Of a stretch of 6,298 bases of DNA, positions 1 through 4,929 are shown in pieces. Made by a program: the position numbers and the translations under genes. This stretch comes from Paracoccaceae bacterium (GTDB lineage: Bacteria > Pseudomonadota > Alphaproteobacteria > Rhodobacterales > Rhodobacteraceae): the NCBI GenBank assembly GCA_026709725.1, contig JAPOSK010000010.1:1-6298 (forward strand), written 5' to 3'. Each line of letters begins with the position of its first letter. Position 1 is the stretch's first letter. A model generated the notes under the pieces. That model was not told the origin of the DNA, made no database searches, and saw only the letters and a list, made by a program, of their open reading frames with translations.

Positions 1-51
1 CCGGATGCCGACAAAGGCTTTCCAGTTCCTGTCGGTCTTGTTGTCTGTCAT
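1..51 (-). CDS. Possible 5' end of a minus-strand gene (partial)
   Basis: Reading the minus strand from an ATG at 51-49 gives 17 open codons to the window edge, MTDNKTDRNWKAFVGIR. An in-frame TGA lies seven codons upstream, so this ATG is the first possible ATG start. The residues are hydrophilic and protein-like, and most third codon positions are G or C, as expected in a GC-rich genome. I see no clear Shine-Dalgarno sequence just upstream. No function can be assigned from 17 residues. The alternative is chance open frame; the plus-strand ORF across the same bases (5-433) is Pro/Ser/Gly-rich and looks non-coding. Confidence 0.4.
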   Translation of the reverse strand, partial: MTDNKTDRNWKAFVGIR

Positions 52-524
52 GGCGGACCCGGAACTCTGTCAGTCCCTGATCATGCATGGTCTGCCAGAA
101 TCGCACCGGACCAACATCACACCGGGCCCCAGTCAGTGCTCCGGCGAAAACGCCGCCCCATCTTCCGAATGTTCTCGCAGTGACCCCGATCCATGCCGCC
201 TTCCGGGCCGTGACTCCGCCTCCTTGCATGGTCGGTTCATTGGGCACGGCGAATCCCCAGGGTTTGTGACCGGGAATCAGGGAGAGGGCTCCCCATCGGA
301 CATCCCCTCCCTCGGAGGACAGCACGGGGATCCCTCCGATGACGCACCCGCACGCCGCATCACCCTCTGCCAGAACAACCCTCTGCCCGAACAGAAGAGG
401 TCGCCGCCCCAGGGGAGACCGCCACCCCTCTGAATGAGTGTGGGCCGCACGGTCACTGATGCCCTGCTCTCCTGCCTCCGCATCCCGCACGCTCTTCCCG
501 GAAGGAGGGGAGGGCCGTCCGGCC

Positions 525-548
525 CATGACGCGATCAGATCCGTCATG
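525..548. repeat. Inverted repeat, 7-bp arms
   Basis: CATGACG at 525-531 is matched by its reverse complement CGTCATG at 542-548. The 10-bp interior itself contains two GATC tetramers in mirrored positions. There is no T-run after it, so it is not a convincing terminator. It could be a protein binding site or chance. Confidence 0.4.
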
Positions 549-617
549 CCCCCCCATGATCATCATTCCGGGCTGCAACACTCGCGGGCGCATGGGCCCG
601 GATGGCGGCCACCTGGC

Positions 618-637
618 GACTGCCCGGGACTGCCCGG
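618..637. repeat. Two tandem copies of a 10-bp sequence
   Basis: GACTGCCCGG is present twice back to back at 618-627 and 628-637. The period is about one helical turn, so both copies would face the same side of the DNA. No function is evident; replication slippage explains it equally well. Confidence 0.6.
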
Positions 638-672
638 TCAGTCAATGACAACGGGCTCCGCCTGGCACGGGC

Positions 673-696
673 GGCCTGATTCGGCCGAATCAGGCC
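673..696. repeat. Perfect 24-bp palindrome
   Basis: The half-site GGCCTGATTCGG (673-684) is followed directly by its exact reverse complement CCGAATCAGGCC (685-696), with no spacer. The symmetry stops at 672/697. It lies about 55 bp left of the first copy of the large duplicated unit and is not present at the second copy. A perfect dyad this long with no loop and no following T-run suggests a binding site for a dimeric protein or a cruciform-forming site rather than a terminator. It may mark a recombination point, but I do not recognise it as a known site. Confidence 0.7.
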
Positions 697-718
697 AGGA
701 GCCAAGGGGTTTCAGGAG

Positions 719-811
719 ATGTCACGAAAAGTCGGCCATGGGAGAATCACTCCCCTGCCGCATCAACAGGCTTGCAAAATCTGCGGCAATGCCGCAGGAT
801 GTTCCCGATGA
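719..811 (+). other. Short ORF with CxxC motif spanning left repeat boundary (copy 1)
   Basis: An ATG at 719 opens 30 codons ending at TGA 809-811. The first 11 residues (MSRKVGHGRIT) come from unique flanking DNA. The rest (PLPHQQACKICGNAAGCSR) is encoded inside the duplicated unit. C-x-x-C-G-x-A is reminiscent of the N-terminal zinc-binding knuckle of some SAM-dependent methyltransferases, but nothing after it supports that family because the frame stops at once. AGGAG immediately abuts the ATG, which is too close for good initiation. It may be a truncated gene remnant or chance. The equivalent frame at the second copy (2667-2768) is also open and has a different N-terminus. Confidence 0.3.
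772..800 (+). promoter_or_regulatory. Operator-like inverted repeat beside a possible promoter (copy 1)
   Basis: CTGCGGCA at 781-788 and TGCCGCAG at 790-797 form a perfect dyad around a single central base. TTGCAA at 772-777 resembles a -35 element, and a weak -10-like AGGATG follows at 796-801, so the dyad would lie in the promoter spacer. That placement is typical of autorepressed operators such as those of toxin-antitoxin loci. It lies about 100 bp upstream of the first well-supported start in the cassette (901). The dyad is seen directly; the promoter and repression are inferred, and the -10 match is poor. Confidence 0.35.
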
Positions 812-900
812 ATTCCATTGTGACCGTGACCTGAGAGCGTGCCGTTCGCCGACTGCTGCCCGAGTTCATTCAAAAGGCAAGAGGGCATGGGGAGGGAGAC

Positions 901-1074
901 ATGGATATGAAGGCCGGGCGAATTGTCGCCCTGCGTCGGCGGATGAGGCCGGGCCGGAGGATGCCTGATCGGGCGGTGTGTGCATCGCTGATGGTCATTG
1001 ACCGGGAGCCGGATGCCATCGCGTCGGCACCCGTGCCGTCACTGGATGCGGCAGGACGGAAGCGACCCCTCTGA
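901..1074 (+). CDS. 57-residue basic protein coupled to fic (copy 1)
   Basis: ATG at 901 is preceded by a strong ribosome binding site, GGAGG at 891-895 with five bases of spacing. The frame runs 57 codons to a TGA at 1072-1074 whose A is the first base of the fic ATG. That TGATG overlap is the usual arrangement for translational coupling. The protein begins MDMKAGRIVALRRR; it has 13 Arg/Lys against 6 Asp/Glu, mostly basic in the first half, with no membrane segment. By size and position it resembles the small antitoxin genes that precede class I fic toxins (VbhA/VbhT type). However, I find no S/T-x-x-x-E-G/N inhibitory motif and no recognisable family. It could be an antitoxin or DNA-binding partner, or merely a leader that delivers ribosomes to fic. 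Confidence 0.5.
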   Translation: MDMKAGRIVALRRRMRPGRRMPDRAVCASLMVIDREPDAIASAPVPSLDAAGRKRPL

Positions 1075-2546
1075 TGCGTCAGTCCCGGGAAGACAAACCG
1101 GTCGGTGCTGTCTGGCGGCGTGTGTGTGATCTCGCACCGGAATATCACGCCCTTGCCCATGACGGTGCCCGCAGGGCCGCTGAGCGCTGGCGGGGGGTGC
1201 GCGCACGGCTTGAGAGCACGAAGACGGACCGGACGGGTATGGATATCTGGCTGCGTGAACAACGCCGTGCCTTCGCCATCGAGACGGGCCAGATTGAGGA
1301 TTTGTATCTGCTGCGCCGGGGTGTCACCGAAACGCTGATCGCTGAAGGGTTTGAGAATGTCCGCGGTGTGCATTCAGTCAGCAGTATCGGCGATGAAACG
1401 CTGAAAGGGTTGCTTGTGGACCAGGAGGCGGCCCTGGAAATGGTCTTTTCCCTTGTGAAGAATGAGCGCCCGCTGACCGCATCGGCGATCAAGGAGTGGC
1501 ATGCCCTGCTCACACGCCATCAGGACACGGCCACCGGCAGGTCGCCCACGGGCCGGCGGGTTGCCATTCCGCTCCTGAAGGGCATGTGGAAGATCCGGCC
1601 CAACAACCCCGTTCGTCAGGACGGTTTTGTCCACGAATACTGTCCACCGGAGCAGGTCCAGTCCGAGATCGACCGGTTCCTTGCCATGCATGCGGGTCAC
1701 CATGCGCTTGATCTCGCACCGGAGACAGAGGCCGCCTGGCTGCACCACGAGTTTGTCCGGATTCATCCGTTTCAGGATGGCAACGGGCGCATCTCACGCC
1801 TGCTGATGGCCTATGCCTATGCCAGGGCCGGCGAGTTTCCGCCGGTGATCCCGGCGGAAAACAAGCTTGCCTACATCAATGCGCTTGAGGAGGCTGACGA
1901 GGGTAATTTTGGAGCGCTCGTCGAATACCTCGGTGATCTGGCCGCACCGCGTTCCAACGAAGCCGCTCTTCGCGCTGAAGGAATTCTGCGTGGCCGCGAC
2001 CATTACCGCCATGGCAATGGCGGGGTCACCAGGGACGGGACCTATCATCCTCCCGTTGAGGGATTGCCGCTGGAGCGTGAACCGCTCCCGCTTCACAACG
2101 CGGTTCGGGACGGTGATCTTGATGCATTGCACAGTCTCCTTGATGCCGGTGAGCACCCCGATACACTCGAGCAGATGCCTGACAGCAGACCGACGACCGC
2201 TCTCCAGCTGGCAGCAGGAGAGGGGAAGACGGAAGTCGTGCGGATCCTGCTTGAAGCCGGTGCCAGAACCGACATCACCGATGTCGAAGGCTGGACGGTT
2301 CTGCATGTCGCCGCGCAACATGCGGGCCCGGACACCGTGCAGCTCCTCATTGCGGCAGGAGCTGACGTCGGGGCACGTGGCCCGGACAACGCCACCGCCC
2401 TTCATCTGGCTGCCCGGCGAGGGGATGCCGATGCGGCATCCGCGATCATCGGGATTTTGCTTGATGCCGGTGCCGGGCCACTCCTGGAGGATGACGAAGG
2501 ACACACGCCACGCTCAGCTGGGCGGAGGAACCCGGCTCTTGCCTGA
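1074..2546 (+). CDS. Fic-domain protein with C-terminal ankyrin repeats (copy 1)
   Basis: This is a 490-residue two-part protein. Residues 1-290 form a Fic (Fido-fold) domain. The catalytic loop is HPFQDGNGRISR at 231-242, which matches H-x-F-x-D/E-G-N-G-R-x-x-R in full and predicts an active enzyme, most likely an AMP transferase from ATP to a hydroxyl side chain on a target protein. The substrate-clamping flap is around 168-195 (LLKGMWKIRPNNP then HEYCPPEQV). T71-G-Q-I-E75-D76 sits where class II Fic proteins carry the ATP-blocking helix; the Glu is present but the next residue is Asp, not Gly/Asn. After a linker (about 295-335), three to four ankyrin repeats span about 337-473, with TALQLAA, TVLHVAA and TALHLAA cores, plus a capping piece at about 474-485. 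No signal peptide or membrane segment is seen, so the product is cytoplasmic or a secreted effector. The start overlaps the upstream TGA; the next in-frame Met (56) would remove much of the N-terminal helix region. Target unknown. Confidence 0.93.
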   Translation: MRQSREDKPVGAVWRRVCDLAPEYHALAHDGARRAAERWRGVRARLESTKTDRTGMDIWLREQRRAFAIETGQIEDLYLLRRGVTETLIAEGFENVRGVHSVSSIGDETLKGLLVDQEAALEMVFSLVKNERPLTASAIKEWHALLTRHQDTATGRSPTGRRVAIPLLKGMWKIRPNNPVRQDGFVHEYCPPEQVQSEIDRFLAMHAGHHALDLAPETEAAWLHHEFVRIHPFQDGNGRISRLLMAYAYARAGEFPPVIPAENKLAYINALEEADEGNFGALVEYLGDLAAPRSNEAALRAEGILRGRDHYRHGNGGVTRDGTYHPPVEGLPLEREPLPLHNAVRDGDLDALHSLLDAGEHPDTLEQMPDSRPTTALQLAAGEGKTEVVRILLEAGARTDITDVEGWTVLHVAAQHAGPDTVQLLIAAGADVGARGPDNATALHLAARRGDADAASAIIGILLDAGAGPLLEDDEGHTPRSAGRRNPALA

Positions 2547-2667
2547 ACGGCGGGCCTGGAGCGATTGGGCGCGGCAAGCGGACAGGCTGGGCCTGGGCCC
2601 GAGTGATTTCCGGGCCCTGAGACGGTTTGACAGGACATCCTGTTCCGTTGTCACCTGGACGTTTTAA
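2539..2667 (+). CDS. Possible 42-residue ORF overlapping the fic stop (copy 1)
   Basis: A TTG at 2539 lies inside the last codons of fic in another frame, with GGAGG at 2524-2528 ten bases upstream. It gives 42 residues beginning (M)PERRAWSDWARQADRLG. The middle part looks protein-like and amphipathic (two Trp, alternating Arg and Leu), with mostly G/C third positions. An ATG in the same frame at 2491 would give 58 residues, but GGAGG directly abuts it. The duplicated unit ends five bases before the end of this frame, so the last residue is Phe here and Cys in the second copy. It could be a small coupled gene, the truncated 5' part of a longer gene, or chance. I recognise no family. Confidence 0.28.
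   Translation: MPERRAWSDWARQADRLGLGPSDFRALRRFDRTSCSVVTWTF
2595..2617. terminator. GC-rich stem-loop after fic (copy 1)
   Basis: GGGCCCG at 2595-2601 pairs with CGGGCCC at 2611-2617 around a 9-base loop, about 50 bp after the fic stop. There is no T-run behind it, so it is a weak candidate for an intrinsic terminator; a 3' stabilising hairpin is equally possible. A second, tighter dyad (ACAGGA, CA, TCCTGT) follows at 2630-2643. Confidence 0.35.
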
Positions 2668-2708
2668 TGGGATTGCGAATCCACACATCAGCCATATGGG
2701 AACGACAC
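2663..2708. other. 46-bp unique spacer between the two repeat copies
   Basis: This is the only sequence separating the two units. It contains GGATT-GCG-AATCC (2670-2682), a short dyad. Its right end (TCAGCCAT then ATGGGAACGACAC) loosely resembles the left flank of copy 1 (TCGGCCAT then GGGAGAATCACT), which hints at eroded homology beyond the exact repeat. The match is too short and too gapped to be sure. Confidence 0.6.
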
Positions 2709-2768
2709 CCCCTGCCGCATCAACAGGCTTGCAAAATCTGCGGCAATGCCGCAGGATGTTCCCGATGA
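2667..2768 (+). other. Short ORF with CxxC motif spanning left repeat boundary (copy 2)
   Basis: An ATG at 2667 in the spacer opens 33 codons to TGA at 2766-2768. The first 14 residues (MGLRIHTSAIWERH) differ from the copy 1 equivalent; the last 19, containing CKICG, are the same. No ribosome binding site precedes the ATG. That both unrelated left flanks stay open in the same frame up to the boundary is suggestive of a junction inside a coding sequence, but two short open stretches can also arise by chance in GC-rich DNA. Confidence 0.25.
2729..2757 (+). promoter_or_regulatory. Operator-like inverted repeat beside a possible promoter (copy 2)
   Basis: This duplicates the site at 772-800. The perfect 8-1-8 dyad lies at 2738-2754 next to a TTGCAA at 2729-2734. 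As the element is inside the repeat, each cassette would carry its own control region, while anything upstream of it differs between copies. Confidence 0.35.
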
Positions 2769-2857
2769 ATTCCATTGTGACCGTGACCTGAGAGCGTGCC
2801 GTTCGCCGACTGCTGCCCGAGTTCATTCAAAAGGCAAGAGGGCATGGGGAGGGAGAC

Positions 2858-3031
2858 ATGGATATGAAGGCCGGGCGAATTGTCGCCCTGCGTCGGCGGA
2901 TGAGGCCGGGCCGGAGGATGCCTGATCGGGCGGTGTGTGCATCGCTGATGGTCATTGACCGGGAGCCGGATGCCATCGCGTCGGCACCCGTGCCGTCACT
3001 GGATGCGGCAGGACGGAAGCGACCCCTCTGA
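2858..3031 (+). CDS. 57-residue basic protein coupled to fic (copy 2)
   Basis: This is identical to the ORF at 901-1074, including its GGAGG ribosome binding site (2848-2852) and the TGATG overlap with the second fic start. Keeping both copies intact fits a recent duplication. Position suggests a partner or antitoxin of the Fic protein; sequence does not confirm it. Confidence 0.5.
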   Translation: MDMKAGRIVALRRRMRPGRRMPDRAVCASLMVIDREPDAIASAPVPSLDAAGRKRPL

Positions 3032-4503
3032 TGCGTCAGTCCCGGGAAGACAAACCGGTCGGTGCTGTCTGGCGGCGTGTGTGTGATCTCGCACCGGAAT
3101 ATCACGCCCTTGCCCATGACGGTGCCCGCAGGGCCGCTGAGCGCTGGCGGGGGGTGCGCGCACGGCTTGAGAGCACGAAGACGGACCGGACGGGTATGGA
3201 TATCTGGCTGCGTGAACAACGCCGTGCCTTCGCCATCGAGACGGGCCAGATTGAGGATTTGTATCTGCTGCGCCGGGGTGTCACCGAAACGCTGATCGCT
3301 GAAGGGTTTGAGAATGTCCGCGGTGTGCATTCAGTCAGCAGTATCGGCGATGAAACGCTGAAAGGGTTGCTTGTGGACCAGGAGGCGGCCCTGGAAATGG
3401 TCTTTTCCCTTGTGAAGAATGAGCGCCCGCTGACCGCATCGGCGATCAAGGAGTGGCATGCCCTGCTCACACGCCATCAGGACACGGCCACCGGCAGGTC
3501 GCCCACGGGCCGGCGGGTTGCCATTCCGCTCCTGAAGGGCATGTGGAAGATCCGGCCCAACAACCCCGTTCGTCAGGACGGTTTTGTCCACGAATACTGT
3601 CCACCGGAGCAGGTCCAGTCCGAGATCGACCGGTTCCTTGCCATGCATGCGGGTCACCATGCGCTTGATCTCGCACCGGAGACAGAGGCCGCCTGGCTGC
3701 ACCACGAGTTTGTCCGGATTCATCCGTTTCAGGATGGCAACGGGCGCATCTCACGCCTGCTGATGGCCTATGCCTATGCCAGGGCCGGCGAGTTTCCGCC
3801 GGTGATCCCGGCGGAAAACAAGCTTGCCTACATCAATGCGCTTGAGGAGGCTGACGAGGGTAATTTTGGAGCGCTCGTCGAATACCTCGGTGATCTGGCC
3901 GCACCGCGTTCCAACGAAGCCGCTCTTCGCGCTGAAGGAATTCTGCGTGGCCGCGACCATTACCGCCATGGCAATGGCGGGGTCACCAGGGACGGGACCT
4001 ATCATCCTCCCGTTGAGGGATTGCCGCTGGAGCGTGAACCGCTCCCGCTTCACAACGCGGTTCGGGACGGTGATCTTGATGCATTGCACAGTCTCCTTGA
4101 TGCCGGTGAGCACCCCGATACACTCGAGCAGATGCCTGACAGCAGACCGACGACCGCTCTCCAGCTGGCAGCAGGAGAGGGGAAGACGGAAGTCGTGCGG
4201 ATCCTGCTTGAAGCCGGTGCCAGAACCGACATCACCGATGTCGAAGGCTGGACGGTTCTGCATGTCGCCGCGCAACATGCGGGCCCGGACACCGTGCAGC
4301 TCCTCATTGCGGCAGGAGCTGACGTCGGGGCACGTGGCCCGGACAACGCCACCGCCCTTCATCTGGCTGCCCGGCGAGGGGATGCCGATGCGGCATCCGC
4401 GATCATCGGGATTTTGCTTGATGCCGGTGCCGGGCCACTCCTGGAGGATGACGAAGGACACACGCCACGCTCAGCTGGGCGGAGGAACCCGGCTCTTGCC
4501 TGA
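3031..4503 (+). CDS. Fic-domain protein with C-terminal ankyrin repeats (copy 2)
   Basis: This gives the same 490-residue protein as the gene at 1074-2546. The full catalytic motif HPFQDGNGRISR is at residues 231-242, the TGQIED element at 71-76, and the ankyrin repeats at about 337-473. Neither copy has a frameshift or stop, so both should be functional if expressed. The duplication may raise dosage or may simply be unstable. Fic followed by ankyrin repeats is the domain order of Legionella AnkX, a phosphocholine transferase; here the canonical G-N-G-R loop points instead to adenylylation. That comparison is of architecture only, and no close relationship is claimed. Confidence 0.93.
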   Translation: MRQSREDKPVGAVWRRVCDLAPEYHALAHDGARRAAERWRGVRARLESTKTDRTGMDIWLREQRRAFAIETGQIEDLYLLRRGVTETLIAEGFENVRGVHSVSSIGDETLKGLLVDQEAALEMVFSLVKNERPLTASAIKEWHALLTRHQDTATGRSPTGRRVAIPLLKGMWKIRPNNPVRQDGFVHEYCPPEQVQSEIDRFLAMHAGHHALDLAPETEAAWLHHEFVRIHPFQDGNGRISRLLMAYAYARAGEFPPVIPAENKLAYINALEEADEGNFGALVEYLGDLAAPRSNEAALRAEGILRGRDHYRHGNGGVTRDGTYHPPVEGLPLEREPLPLHNAVRDGDLDALHSLLDAGEHPDTLEQMPDSRPTTALQLAAGEGKTEVVRILLEAGARTDITDVEGWTVLHVAAQHAGPDTVQLLIAAGADVGARGPDNATALHLAARRGDADAASAIIGILLDAGAGPLLEDDEGHTPRSAGRRNPALA

Positions 4504-4624
4504 ACGGCGGGCCTGGAGCGATTGGGCGCGGCAAGCGGACAGGCTGGGCCTGGGCCCGAGTGATTTCCGGGCCCTGAGACGGTTTGACAGGACATCCTGT
4601 TCCGTTGTCACCTGGACGTGTTGA
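4496..4624 (+). CDS. Possible 42-residue ORF overlapping the fic stop (copy 2)
   Basis: This is the same frame as 2539-2667, starting at TTG 4496 with GGAGG at 4481-4485. It ends in TGA at 4622-4624, outside the exact repeat, so the final residue is Cys instead of Phe. Both flanks provide a stop within two codons of the boundary, so the difference is only one residue. Evidence for translation is limited to the ribosome binding site and the protein-like composition. Confidence 0.28.
   Translation: MPERRAWSDWARQADRLGLGPSDFRALRRFDRTSCSVVTWTC
4552..4574. terminator. GC-rich stem-loop after fic (copy 2)
   Basis: This is the copy of the 7-bp stem with a 9-base loop at 2595-2617, with arms at 4552-4558 and 4568-4574. 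It lacks a T-run. If it does terminate transcription, it would separate the second cassette from the BMP-family gene downstream. Confidence 0.35.
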
Positions 4625-4683
4625 GTTGCTGATCCGGGCAATGAGAAGGGAGGGCTGTCTCCTGCGTGATTGACGGGGTTGGA

Positions 4684-4783
4684 GATTCTGCCCCTGAGGA
4701 GCAGAATTGGTTGGCATGAGCAGAATCCGGGACCCGGGGATTTTAATTCTGTCATCGATCCGTGCGGGATACCGCCCATTCTG
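4684..4783. promoter_or_regulatory. Cluster of five CAGAAT/ATTCTG hexamers
   Basis: ATTCTG or its reverse complement CAGAAT occurs at 4685-4690, 4702-4707, 4721-4726, 4746-4751 and 4778-4783. The first is extended to GATTCTGC and pairs with GCAGAAT at 4701-4707 (7 bp, 9-base loop) or, alternatively, with GCAGAATC at 4720-4727 (8 bp). CAGAATT at 4702-4708 can also pair with AATTCTG at 4745-4751. The set may be a multi-site operator or RNA with mutually exclusive hairpins. The repeats are seen directly; the function is inferred. Confidence 0.4.
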
Positions 4784-4878
4784 AGACGCCCTGCCAGCCT
4801 GTCACGGGTGAAATGGGTGAGAGGATGTCGGATTTGAAAGGTCGGAGAACTGCACGGTCCCCGTGTGTTTCACTTTTC

Positions 4879-4912
4879 ATCTGACAAACTGTATGGCATC
4901 ACAATCTGACAA
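4879..4912 (+). promoter_or_regulatory. 9-bp direct repeat just upstream of the BMP-family gene
   Basis: ATCTGACAA is present at 4879-4887 and 4904-4912, 25 bp apart, ending 17 bp before the start codon. CTGACA in the first copy could be a -35 element and TTTCAC (4868-4873) with TATGGC (4892-4897) another promoter pair, but neither is strong. The spacing suggests two half-sites for a regulator overlapping the promoter. Confidence 0.4.
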
Positions 4913-4929
4913 GTAGTGGAGTTCAAGCA

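Larger units (their letters stand above)
52..718. other. Gene-poor region with palindromes
   Basis: No ORF on either strand looks like a real protein: the open frames present are rich in Pro, Ser, Arg and Gly, which is typical of chance frames in GC-rich DNA. The stretch holds a run of seven C at 549-555 beside a short ATGATCAT palindrome, an imperfect dyad at 525-548, a 10-bp tandem repeat at 618-637 and a perfect 24-bp palindrome at 673-696. It may be a control region or a decayed accessory segment. I recognise no transposase remnant, tRNA or CRISPR repeat. Confidence 0.6.
752..2662 (+). repeat. Large direct repeat, copy 1 (1,911 bp)
   Basis: This segment recurs at 2709-4619 with a constant offset of 1,957 bp. 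I found no difference wherever I compared the copies, and the predicted proteins are identical in several overlapping frames on both strands. At the left edge, T751 differs from C2708; at the right edge, T2663 differs from G4620. It contains a complete cassette: an operator-like dyad, a 57-codon ORF, a Fic-ankyrin gene and a short 3' ORF. I see no transposase, no terminal inverted repeats and no obvious target-site duplication. Identity of noncoding as well as coding parts means recent duplication, gene conversion, or an assembly artefact. Confidence 0.97.
2709..4619 (+). repeat. Large direct repeat, copy 2 (1,911 bp)
   Basis: This is the second copy of the unit at 752-2662, in the same orientation, with no difference seen. 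Left flanks of the two copies are unlike each other apart from a short gapped resemblance, and so are the right flanks (TTTAATGGG after copy 1, GTTGAGTTG after copy 2). Because the array is unit-spacer-unit, further collapsed copies in the genome cannot be excluded. Confidence 0.97.
4625..4929. other. Intergenic region upstream of the BMP-family gene
   Basis: No convincing gene lies in these 305 bases. Two tiny frames, 4716-4784 (22 residues) and 4813-4884 (23 residues), lack well-placed ribosome binding sites. The region is the likely control region of the BMP-family gene and contains the hexamer cluster and direct repeat listed separately. CCGGGACCCGGGG followed by ATTTT at about 4727-4744 looks superficially like a terminator, but its possible stem is only four base pairs with a proper loop. 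Confidence 0.6.

Noticed and set aside
5..433. 142-codon plus-strand open frame
   Set aside because: It is Pro/Ser/Gly-rich with no domain-like pattern or ribosome binding site, as chance frames in GC-rich DNA are; it also conflicts with the more protein-like minus-strand start at 51.
438..968. 176-codon plus-strand open frame running into copy 1
   Set aside because: Composition is low in hydrophobic residues and irregular. It crosses the repeat edge and overlaps the 57-codon ORF that has a real ribosome binding site.
1192..1197. Run of six G near the 5' end of fic as a phase-variation switch
   Set aside because: Six bases is short for slippage-based switching, and both copies have the same length and frame.
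870..1373. 167-codon minus-strand open frame over the start of the cassette (repeated at 2827-3330)
   Set aside because: It is antisense to the small ORF and the fic start and shows no recognisable protein features.
1794..2504. 236-codon minus-strand open frame opposite fic (repeated at 3751-4461)
   Set aside because: It is antisense to a well-supported Fic-ankyrin gene. Its recurrence only reflects the duplication.
752..4619. Insertion sequence or composite transposon
   Set aside because: No transposase or recombinase is encoded, the unit ends are not inverted repeats (only an 8-bp CAGGATGT match inside the ends), and no target duplication is visible.
752..4619. CRISPR-like or other short-unit repeat array
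   Set aside because: There are only two copies of a 1.9-kb gene-bearing unit and no short regularly spaced repeats.
4727..4744. Intrinsic terminator at the CCGGG/CCCGG repeat followed by ATTTT
   Set aside because: The two arms almost touch; a stem with a workable loop is only about four base pairs.
4716..4784. 22-residue leader peptide ORF (MSRIRDPGILIL) before the BMP-family gene
   Set aside because: The nearest purine-rich site is about 13 bases upstream, there is no regulatory codon run, and the frame is too short to support.
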